Positions 11,017 through 17,909 of a stretch of DNA of 63,342 nt are shown here, one piece after another. The position numbers were made by a program, and so were the translations under genes. The stretch is from Streptomyces olivaceus (GTDB taxonomy: Bacteria; Actinomycetota; Actinomycetes; Streptomycetales; Streptomycetaceae). Location: assembly GCF_000721235.1 (NCBI RefSeq), contig NZ_JOFH01000049.1:1-63342 (forward strand), given 5' to 3'. Every line of letters begins with the position of its first letter. Position 1 is the stretch's first letter. The notes beneath the pieces are model-generated. The model did not search any database. It worked only from the letters and a program-made list of their open reading frames with translations, and was not told where the DNA came from.

Positions 11017-11454
11017 GTGAGCGCGACCGCGGACCACGCGGAGGAGCGGACGAACCCTGCCGCCAGGCTGGGTTTCCAGCCCGGGCAGGTGGTCCAGGAG
11101 ATCGGCTACGACGACGACGTCGACCAGGAGCTCCGCGAGGCCATTGAGGGCGCCGTCGAGGGCGAGCTGGTGGACGAGGACTACGAGGACGTGGCCGATG
11201 CCGTCGTGCTGTGGTTCCGCGACGACGACGGCGACCTGACGGATGCGCTGGTGGATGCCACCACGTACATCGAAGAGGGCGGGTCGATCCTCCTTCTCAC
11301 GCCGAAGACCGGCCGTGACGGGTACGTCGAGGCCAGTGACATCTCGGAAGCCTCGACGACCGCCGGACTGACGGCGTCCAAGAGCGTCAGCGTCGGCAAG
11401 GACTGGAGCGGCAGCCGTCTGGCGACGCCCAAGGCCGCCAAGTCGAAGCGGTAG
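11017..11454 (+). CDS. DUF3052 family protein
   Basis: This 145-residue acidic protein is of the DUF3052 family, conserved across Actinobacteria. It shows the family pattern: GFQPGQVVQEIGYDDDVD near residue 22, a central VVLWFRDDDGDLTDALVDA, a late ILLLTPKTGRDGYV segment, and a basic tail. The GTG at 11017 is fixed by a perfect AGGAGG six bases upstream. The role is unknown; its position beside aceE is common in streptomycetes as I recall. Confidence 0.9.
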   Translation: MSATADHAEERTNPAARLGFQPGQVVQEIGYDDDVDQELREAIEGAVEGELVDEDYEDVADAVVLWFRDDDGDLTDALVDATTYIEEGGSILLLTPKTGRDGYVEASDISEASTTAGLTASKSVSVGKDWSGSRLATPKAAKSKR

Positions 11455-11580
11455 CCGTCAGGGCTCCGCGGCATCCGGACCCCGCGGACGGACCGACCGC
11501 CGTCGGCCCGTCCGTGGGTCCGCGATCATTCCTGCGTAGGGTGTTTGCAGCGAACCACCCTCGGAAGGGATGAACAGGAC

Positions 11581-12039
11581 ATGGCGATCCAGGCCGGCGA
11601 CAAGGCCCCCGACTTCGAACTCAAGGACAACCACGGAGCGACCGTCCGGCTGTCCGACTTCCGCGGCCGGAAGAACGTGGTGCTGCTCTTCTACCCCTTC
11701 GCCTTCACCGGTGTGTGCACCGGCGAGCTGTGCGAGGTGCGCGACAACCTGCCGCAGTTCTCCGACCGCGACACCCAGGTGCTCGCCGTCTCCAACGACT
11801 CCATCCACACCCTGCGCGTCTTCGCCGAGCAGGAGGGCCTGGAGTACCCGCTGCTCTCCGACTTCTGGCCGCACGGCAACGTCTCGCGCGCCTACGGCGT
11901 CTTCGACGAGGACAAGGGCTGTGCCGTCCGCGGCACCTTCATCATCGACCGGGAGGGCGCCGTGCGCTGGACCGTCGTCAACGGCCTGCCCGACGCCCGC
12001 GACCTGAGCGAGTACGTGAAGGCGCTCGACACCCTGTGA
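11581..12039 (+). CDS. Peroxiredoxin, AhpE-like / thiol peroxidase
   Basis: This 152-residue thioredoxin-fold peroxidase has the conserved P39-x-x-x-T43-x-x-C46 active site (PFAFTGVC); C46 is the peroxidatic cysteine and C51 lies nearby. The size and the late [10 protein letters not shown] motif fit the one-domain AhpE/bacterioferritin-comigratory group. It detoxifies peroxides and probably uses mycothiol or thioredoxin as reductant. It stands just upstream of the Ter stress genes, which suits an oxidative-stress role. Confidence 0.92.
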   Translation: MAIQAGDKAPDFELKDNHGATVRLSDFRGRKNVVLLFYPFAFTGVCTGELCEVRDNLPQFSDRDTQVLAVSNDSIHTLRVFAEQEGLEYPLLSDFWPHGNVSRAYGVFDEDKGCAVRGTFIIDREGAVRWTVVNGLPDARDLSEYVKALDTL

Positions 12040-12097
12040 CCCGGCGTCCCGTGACCCGACACCCTGCGAATTGTCGGTCCCGGGGCCTGCGGACGGC

Positions 12098-12125
12098 GGG
12101 AACCCGTCACTAGGATCGAATCGTT
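12098..12125 (+). promoter_or_regulatory. Candidate stress promoter upstream of terD
   Basis: GGGAAC (12098-12103) and CGTT (12122-12125) are 18 bases apart, resembling ECF (SigR/SigE-like) promoters. TAGGAT (12111-12116) inside the same stretch is also a good -10 for the main sigma factor. The two readings compete; neither can be proven from sequence. Confidence 0.3.
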
Positions 12126-12201
12126 GATCCGGTATCCACCATCCGCGTACTACATCCACGCACTACGGGGCTGACCGCCCCCGGACACCAATGGAGGACT
12201 C

Positions 12202-12777
12202 GTGGGAGTCAGCCTCAGCAAGGGCGGCAACGTTTCGCTGACCAAGGAGGCCCCCGGCCTGACCGCGGTCATCGTCGGACTCGGGTGGGACATCCGCACC
12301 ACGACCGGCACCGACTTCGACCTCGACGCCAGCGCACTGATGCTGAACAGCGCCGGCAAGGTCGCCAGCGACGCGCAGTTCATCTTCTTCAACAACCTGA
12401 AGAGCCCGGACGGCTCGGTCGAGCACACCGGCGACAACCTCACCGGTGAGGGCGAGGGCGACGACGAGCAGATCAAGATCAACCTCGCCGCCGTCCCCGC
12501 CGACATCGAGAAGATCGTCTTCCCGGTCTCGATCTACGACGCCGAGAACCGCCAGCAGTCCTTCGGCCAGGTCCGCAACGCGTTCATCCGCGTCGTCAAC
12601 CAGGCCGGCGAGGCCGAGATCGCGCGGTACGACCTGAGCGAGGACGCCTCCACGGAGACGGCCATGGTCTTCGGCGAGCTGTACCGCAACGGCGCCGAGT
12701 GGAAGTTCCGCGCCATCGGCCAGGGCTACGCCTCCGGCCTGCGCGGCATCGCCCAGGACTTCGGCGTGAACGTCTGA
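12202..12777 (+). CDS. TerD family stress protein
   Basis: This 191-residue TerD-domain protein has the calcium-binding pattern DFDLDASAL and the family motifs [28 protein letters not shown] and [15 protein letters not shown]. TerD proteins bind Ca2+ and take part in tellurite, phage and chemical-stress responses at the membrane. The GTG start is preceded by GGAGG. It is the first gene of the Ter block, followed by a close paralogue with 183 bp between them. Confidence 0.95.
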   Translation: MGVSLSKGGNVSLTKEAPGLTAVIVGLGWDIRTTTGTDFDLDASALMLNSAGKVASDAQFIFFNNLKSPDGSVEHTGDNLTGEGEGDDEQIKINLAAVPADIEKIVFPVSIYDAENRQQSFGQVRNAFIRVVNQAGEAEIARYDLSEDASTETAMVFGELYRNGAEWKFRAIGQGYASGLRGIAQDFGVNV

Positions 12778-12880
12778 GTGACGTGACCGTCCGGAGGACG
12801 AGATCCGCCGGGCGACATGAACCGCTGAGCGACATGTTCCGCTGAGCGACTGAGGCATCCACCGGGGCCGGCCCCCGGCT

Positions 12881-12915
12881 GTCCGGCGCCGCACGGTTTG
12901 CGTGCGGCGCCGGAC
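12881..12915 (+). terminator. Strong hairpin between the two terD genes
   Basis: GTCCGGCGCCGCA and its exact complement form a stem of at least 13 bp, extendable to 15, with a short T-containing loop. It lies between the terD paralogues and is followed by an A-rich stretch rather than a U-run. It may act as a terminator, attenuator or mRNA stabiliser. A 17-bp direct repeat (12812-12828 and 12829-12845) precedes it. Confidence 0.55.
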
Positions 12916-12960
12916 GCGCAGAAAAACCCGAGAACCATCACCCGGGGAGGGACCATCACC

Positions 12961-13536
12961 ATGGGCGTCACGCTTGCCAAGGGCGGCAACGTCTCCCTGT
13001 CCAAGGCCGCACCGAACCTCACACAGGTACTGGTCGGGCTCGGCTGGGACGCGCGTTCCACCACCGGAGCACCCTTCGACCTCGACGCCAGCGCACTCGT
13101 GTGCAGCAGCGGCCGGGTGCTCGGCGACGAGTGGTTCGTCTTCTACAACCAGCTCACCAGCCCGGACGGTTCGATCGAGCACACCGGCGACAACCTCACC
13201 GGAGAGGGCGACGGCGACGACGAGTCGCTGCTGGTCGACCTCTCCCGGGTGCCCGCCCACTGCGACAAGATCGTCTTCCCGGTCTCGATCCACCAGGCCG
13301 ACGAGCGCGGCCAGACCTTCGGCCAGGTCAACAACGCCTTCATCCGGGTCGTCAACCAGGCCGACGGGCAGGAACTGGCCCGCTACGACCTCAGTGAGGA
13401 CGCCTCCACGGAGACCGCGATGATCTTCGGCGAGCTCTACCGCTACCAGGGCGAGTGGAAGTTCCGTGCAGTGGGGCAGGGGTACGCGTCGGGGCTCCGG
13501 GGCATCGCTCTAGACTTCGGAGTCAACGTTTCGTAA
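12961..13536 (+). CDS. TerD family stress protein (second paralogue)
   Basis: This 191-residue TerD protein is highly similar to its neighbour, with the same PFDLDASAL calcium loop and [15 protein letters not shown] segment; it differs mainly at the start ([17 protein letters not shown]). The ATG at 12961 follows a GGGGAGGG ribosome site; upstream codons in the frame belong to the hairpin region. It leads directly into the DUF475 membrane protein gene, so it is probably part of a ter operon. Confidence 0.95.
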   Translation: MGVTLAKGGNVSLSKAAPNLTQVLVGLGWDARSTTGAPFDLDASALVCSSGRVLGDEWFVFYNQLTSPDGSIEHTGDNLTGEGDGDDESLLVDLSRVPAHCDKIVFPVSIHQADERGQTFGQVNNAFIRVVNQADGQELARYDLSEDASTETAMIFGELYRYQGEWKFRAVGQGYASGLRGIALDFGVNVS

Positions 13537-13585
13537 AGCCGAGTACGGCGCGGGGGAGCCCCGTACACACACGATTGGGTAGCCA

Positions 13586-14680
13586 GTGCTTCTGAAAACC
13601 TTCGGCTGGTCGTTCGCGGTCACCGCGCTCGGCCTGGTCGCGGCGGTCTTCTACGGGGGGTGGACCGCCTTCGGCATCGTGGCGATCCTCTCCATCCTGG
13701 AGATCTCGCTGTCCTTCGACAACGCGGTGGTCAACGCCGGGATCCTGAAGAAGATGAATGCCTTCTGGCAGAAGATCTTCCTCACCATCGGCATCCTCAT
13801 CGCCGTGTTCGGCATGCGCCTGGTCTTCCCGGTCGTCATCGTGGCCGTCAGCGCCCAGCTCGGTCCCATCGAGGCCGTCGACCTCGCGCTGACCGACAAG
13901 GACCGCTATCAGGAGCTGGTGACCGACGCGCATCCGTCGATCGCCGCGTTCGGTGGCATGTTCCTGCTGATGATCTTCCTCGACTTCATCTTCGAGGACC
14001 GGGACATCAAGTGGCTGGGGTGGCTGGAGCGCCCGCTGGCCAAGCTCGGCAAGGTCGACATGCTGTCGGTCTGCATCGCCCTGATCGTGCTGCTCGTCTC
14101 AGCGATCACCTTCGGCGCCCACGCCCACCAGCACGGCGGCACCCACGCCGACAAGGCGGAAACCGTTCTGCTGGCCGGTATCGCCGGCCTGATCACCTAC
14201 ATGATCGTCGGTGGGCTCTCCGGCTACTTCGAGGACAAACTCGAAGAGGAGGAGGAACGCGAGCACGAGGAGGAAGAGGCCGCCGAACGCGCCGGCAAGC
14301 CCAAGTCCGCCGTCAAACTGGCGGGCAAGGCCGCGTTCTTCATGTTCCTCTACCTGGAGGTCCTGGACGCCTCGTTCTCCTTCGACGGGGTCATCGGCGC
14401 GTTCGCCGTCACCAACGACATCGTCCTGATGGCTCTCGGCCTGGGCATCGGCGCCATGTACGTCCGGTCCCTCACCGTCTACCTGGTCCGCCAGGGCACC
14501 CTCGACGACTACGTCTACCTGGAGCACGGCGCCCGTACCTCTGGTGTGAACCCGGCCCGGACGAGGAACGCTCTGAGCGGGGCGGCCGACGAGGACGACT
14601 CCTCGGGGCCGCCCCGTCGGCGGTCGAGAAAAGGTGGGGGCGGTAATGGGCTTCTTCGACGGACTGCGGGGCGGCCGTGA
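13586..14680 (+). CDS. DUF475 / TerC-like integral membrane protein with unusual C-terminus
   Basis: The first ~316 residues form a typical DUF475 membrane protein related to TerC: an SFDNAVVNAG motif in an early helix, a His-rich extracellular loop (HAHQHGGTHAD), a charged EEEE linker, and a second SFDGVIGAFA motif. TerC-like proteins are thought to move metal ions or organise Ter complexes. After YVYLEHGA the expected last two helices are missing and a Pro/Arg/Gly-rich tail follows, overlapping the next gene by 35 bases. A hairpin at 14577-14614 lies inside this tail, suggesting it was once noncoding. Confidence 0.85.
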   Translation: MLLKTFGWSFAVTALGLVAAVFYGGWTAFGIVAILSILEISLSFDNAVVNAGILKKMNAFWQKIFLTIGILIAVFGMRLVFPVVIVAVSAQLGPIEAVDLALTDKDRYQELVTDAHPSIAAFGGMFLLMIFLDFIFEDRDIKWLGWLERPLAKLGKVDMLSVCIALIVLLVSAITFGAHAHQHGGTHADKAETVLLAGIAGLITYMIVGGLSGYFEDKLEEEEEREHEEEEAAERAGKPKSAVKLAGKAAFFMFLYLEVLDASFSFDGVIGAFAVTNDIVLMALGLGIGAMYVRSLTVYLVRQGTLDDYVYLEHGARTSGVNPARTRNALSGAADEDDSSGPPRRRSRKGGGGNGLLRRTAGRP

Positions 14681-15383
14681 GACCGAGTTCGACTCGGGCA
14701 ACGCGGCGACCAACTCCATCCAGCTGACCAAACGGCACAGCCAGGTCTCCCTGACCAAGCAGGGAGCGGCCACGGGCCATCTGCGGGTCAACCTGAGCTG
14801 GCGCATGCGCACCTCGGACATGGGCGGCATGCAGCGGGAGAGCCTGCTGCGGCACCCCTTCAAGGCGCTCAAGCCCCCGGAGGTCGTCGCGCACAGCCAG
14901 AGCATGGTCAACGTCGACCTCGACCTCGGCTGCCTCTACGAACTGAAGGACGGCAGCCGCGGGGTGGTCCAGCCGCTCGGCGGCTTCCTGGGCGACACCA
15001 ACGATCCGCCGTACGTCAAGCTCAGCGGCGACGACCGGTTCGGTTCGGCCTCCGGCGAGACGATGTACGTCAACCTCGACCACAAGGACGCCATCAAACG
15101 CCTTCTGGTCTTCGCCTACATCTACGACCAGACGCCCGCCTTCGACCGGACGCACGCCATCGTCACGCTCTACCCGAGCAACGGCCCCCGCATCGAGATA
15201 GGCCTCGACGAGCGCCATCCGCAGGCCCGGTCCTGCGCGGTGGTGATGATCGAGAACGTCAAGGACGAGATCTTCGTCCGCCGCGAGGTGAAGTTCGTGT
15301 ACGGCTTCCAGGGCGAACTGGACCGGCTCTACGGGTGGGGCCTGCAGTGGGGCCGCGGCCACAAGAGCAAGGCGGACCGCTGA
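14646..15383 (+). CDS. TerA-like tellurium resistance protein
   Basis: This 245-residue protein starts MGFFDGLRGG and contains an N-terminal beta segment (NSIQLTKRHSQVSLTKQG) followed by a TerD-like beta sandwich; as I recall, it resembles the TerA-type proteins that accompany TerD in streptomycetes. It is probably cytoplasmic and membrane-associated in the Ter complex. The ATG at 14646 lies within the tail of the DUF475 reading frame, so the two genes are translationally close. Confidence 0.8.
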   Translation: MGFFDGLRGGRETEFDSGNAATNSIQLTKRHSQVSLTKQGAATGHLRVNLSWRMRTSDMGGMQRESLLRHPFKALKPPEVVAHSQSMVNVDLDLGCLYELKDGSRGVVQPLGGFLGDTNDPPYVKLSGDDRFGSASGETMYVNLDHKDAIKRLLVFAYIYDQTPAFDRTHAIVTLYPSNGPRIEIGLDERHPQARSCAVVMIENVKDEIFVRREVKFVYGFQGELDRLYGWGLQWGRGHKSKADR

Positions 15384-15389
15384 GGCAGC

Positions 15390-15461
15390 GTTCCGCCGTC
15401 CGGCGGGGTCCTGCCGTGCGGCGGGGTTCTGCCGTGCGCCCGGGTTCCGCCGTGCGGCGGG
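15390..15461. repeat. Four tandem 18-bp GC-rich units, each self-complementary
   Basis: Units begin at 15390, 15408, 15426 and 15444, with the pattern GTTCYGCCGTGCGGCGGG. Most units can form a small hairpin (CCGCC...GGCGG). They lie between the convergent TerA-like and TerD-like genes and may serve as a composite terminator. Confidence 0.8.
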
Positions 15462-15500
15462 GCCGTTTCCTCCGGCGGTGCGGTGCGGTGCGGCGGGCTT

Positions 15501-16442
15501 CTACCGTCCGACGAACTGCGGTCCCTGCGGGGGCAGCCGGAAGTCCGGGTCGGGTGCGCCGGTGACCGGCTGCGGGTAGCCGTAGCCGGACTGCGCCCCG
15601 GTGACCGGGGCCGCGGCGGGCGCCTGCGGGTACCCGTACGCCGGCGGCACGGGGGCGGGCTCCGGGTAGCCGTAGGCCGACTGGGCCGGGGGCGGCTGCT
15701 GCGGATAGCCGTACGCGGGCTGCGCGGGTACGCCCCCGGGCCCGCCCGGGGCGCCCGGCGGCTGCTCCGGCGGCAGCGGCAGCGAGGGCTCCGGCCGGGG
15801 CTGCACCGTCGTGGGCTCCTCCGAGCCGAACGTCGAGGGGGCCGGGGCGGGCACGGGGGAGTCCTGACGCGGCGCCGACATGGGGTCGTCCGCGCCCTCC
15901 GACTCGTCCACCGAGATGCCGAAGTCGGTCGCCAGGCCCTTCAGCCCGTTCGAATAACCCTCGCCCAGCGCCCGGAACTTCCAGCCGTCCCCGCGCCGGT
16001 ACAGCTCGCCGCAGATCAGCGCCGTCTCCTGGCCGGTCTCCGGGGTGACGTCGAAGTACGCCAGCGGGTCCGCGTCGCCGGCCGCGGCGTCGTGGAGCAG
16101 GATGCGCAGGGACCGGACCTGCTCGAAGGCGACGCCGTCCGCCGAGGCCACCAGCAGGATCCGGCCCACCGACGCCTCGACCGCGGAGAGGTCTGTCTGG
16201 ATCGTGTCGGTCAGGCCCTCGGCGACCCGCTTCTTGCCGAGCCGCCAGACCTGGCCGGAGGGGTGCCGGGGCTGGTTGTAGAAGACGAAGTCCTCGTCGG
16301 AACGCACGCGGCCGTCCGGCCCGAGCAGCAGGGCGGAGGCGTCGATGTCGGGGACCCCCTGCCCGGGTGTCCAGCGCAGCACGGCGCGTACCGTGGTGGC
16401 TTGCAGCGGGACGTTCGACCCCTTCAGCATCGCGTGCGTCAT
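15501..16442 (-). CDS. TerD-domain protein with proline-rich YGYP repeat tail
   Basis: Residues 1-180 form a TerD domain ([37 protein letters not shown]). The last ~130 residues are a low-complexity Pro/Ala/Gln tail with four YGYP repeats, typical of a flexible scaffold or wall-spanning segment. The calcium-binding loop is shorter than in the other two TerD proteins. It is on the opposite strand to the rest of the Ter block and divergent from the HpcH gene. Confidence 0.9.
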   Translation of the reverse strand: MTHAMLKGSNVPLQATTVRAVLRWTPGQGVPDIDASALLLGPDGRVRSDEDFVFYNQPRHPSGQVWRLGKKRVAEGLTDTIQTDLSAVEASVGRILLVASADGVAFEQVRSLRILLHDAAAGDADPLAYFDVTPETGQETALICGELYRRGDGWKFRALGEGYSNGLKGLATDFGISVDESEGADDPMSAPRQDSPVPAPAPSTFGSEEPTTVQPRPEPSLPLPPEQPPGAPGGPGGVPAQPAYGYPQQPPPAQSAYGYPEPAPVPPAYGYPQAPAAAPVTGAQSGYGYPQPVTGAPDPDFRLPPQGPQFVGR

Positions 16443-16661
16443 GCCGTCATCCTGCCCTCTCGGTCCTGGTCACGACAACGCGGGGGCGGATACCGGGCCG
16501 GCGCCCGCCTCCTCGGGTCGCCGTCGTTGACATGGCCGGGTTACCTGGAATTCATGCCCGGTGGGAACCACCGACATGGAGGCGTACGTACTATTACCGG
16601 CCACCTTTCGACGGTTCACAGGGCGCCCAGAGGGCACGCCAGACAACACGGGGGAGTTTAA

Positions 16662-17828
16662 ATGCGTCATTTCGGACAGATTGCCCCTGATGTACGGAAG
16701 CGGCTCTTTCATCAGGAGCCCTGCCCCTTCACGGCGGACTCCGCCCCCCGGCTGCTGTCCGCGGCCCTGGGCGCCACGCTCTACAGCCCCGCCACCCGGC
16801 CGAGACTCGCCGACGACATCCTGAAGCAGCGCGAGCAGGGCGTGGTGTCGATGGTCCTGTGCCTGGAGGACTCGATCGACGACGCCGACGTGCCGGCCGG
16901 CGAGGCCAACCTCGTCAGCCAGCTGGCAGAGCTGGCGAAACGTTCCGACTTCGAGACTCCCCTGCTCTTCGTCCGGGTCCGGACCCCCGAGCAGATACCC
17001 GACCTCGTACGCCGCCTCGGCCCCGCCGTGGAACTGCTGTCCGGGTTCGTACTGCCGAAGTTCACCGAGGAACGCGGCATCCCCTTCCTGGAGGCCCTCG
17101 CCGCCGCCGAGGCCGCCGGCGGCCGCAGACTCTTCGCCATGCCCGTCCTGGAGTCCCCGGACCTGCTGTACCGCGAGACCCGGGTGCACACGCTGGAGGG
17201 GATCTTCCGCGCGGTCGACAAGTACCGGGACCGCGTGCTCGCCCTCCGCCTCGGCGTGACCGACTTCTGCTCCTCCTACGGGCTGCGCCGAGGCCCCGAC
17301 ATGACGGCGTACGACGTGCAGATCGTCGCCTCGGTGATCGCCGACGTGGTGAACATGCTCGCCCGCGCCGACGGCACCGGATTCACGGTGACCGGGCCGG
17401 TCTGGGAGTACTTCCGTGTCCCGGAGCGGATGTTCAAACCGCAGCTGCGGCAGAGCCCCTTCCTGGAGGGCCAGGCCGCCGGACTCCGCCAGAAACTGAT
17501 CGAGCACTCGATGGACGGCCTGCTGCGTGAGATCTCCCTGGACCGGGCCAACGGCCTGCTGGGCAAGACCTGCATCCATCCCTCGCACGTACTGCCCGTG
17601 CACGCGCTGTCCGTGGTGAGCCACGAGGAGTTCAGCGACGCCAAGGACATCCTGCGGCCCGAACGGGGCGGCGGCGGGGTCCTGAGGTCGGCCTACACCA
17701 ACAAGATGAACGAGGTGAAGCCGCACCGCGCCTGGGCCGAGCGGACACTGCTGCGCGCCGAGGCCTTCGGCGTGGCGAACGAGGACATCGGCTTCGTGGA
17801 GCTGCTCACCGCCGGCCTGTCCGACTGA
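16662..17828 (+). CDS. HpcH/HpaI aldolase / citrate-lyase-like protein of the Ter module
   Basis: This 388-residue protein of the citrate lyase beta / HpcH superfamily carries the family features MVLCLEDSID (metal-binding acidic residues), FVRVRTPEQ, VLPKFTEE and ALRLGVTDFCSSYGLRRG. In the comparative-genomic work on Ter systems, a protein of this kind accompanies a phosphoribosyltransferase, StiP and HAD set proposed to make a nucleoside-like metabolite. A GGGGGAG site lies five bases before the ATG. It is the first gene of the three-gene run to 21313. Confidence 0.85.
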   Translation: MRHFGQIAPDVRKRLFHQEPCPFTADSAPRLLSAALGATLYSPATRPRLADDILKQREQGVVSMVLCLEDSIDDADVPAGEANLVSQLAELAKRSDFETPLLFVRVRTPEQIPDLVRRLGPAVELLSGFVLPKFTEERGIPFLEALAAAEAAGGRRLFAMPVLESPDLLYRETRVHTLEGIFRAVDKYRDRVLALRLGVTDFCSSYGLRRGPDMTAYDVQIVASVIADVVNMLARADGTGFTVTGPVWEYFRVPERMFKPQLRQSPFLEGQAAGLRQKLIEHSMDGLLREISLDRANGLLGKTCIHPSHVLPVHALSVVSHEEFSDAKDILRPERGGGGVLRSAYTNKMNEVKPHRAWAERTLLRAEAFGVANEDIGFVELLTAGLSD

Positions 17829-17909
17829 CCACGGACAATGACGTACGACAGGGCGCGCGCCGCGGACGAGAGCGGCGGGCCGTCGGTGGACAACGGGAGG
17901 CACGAGTAC

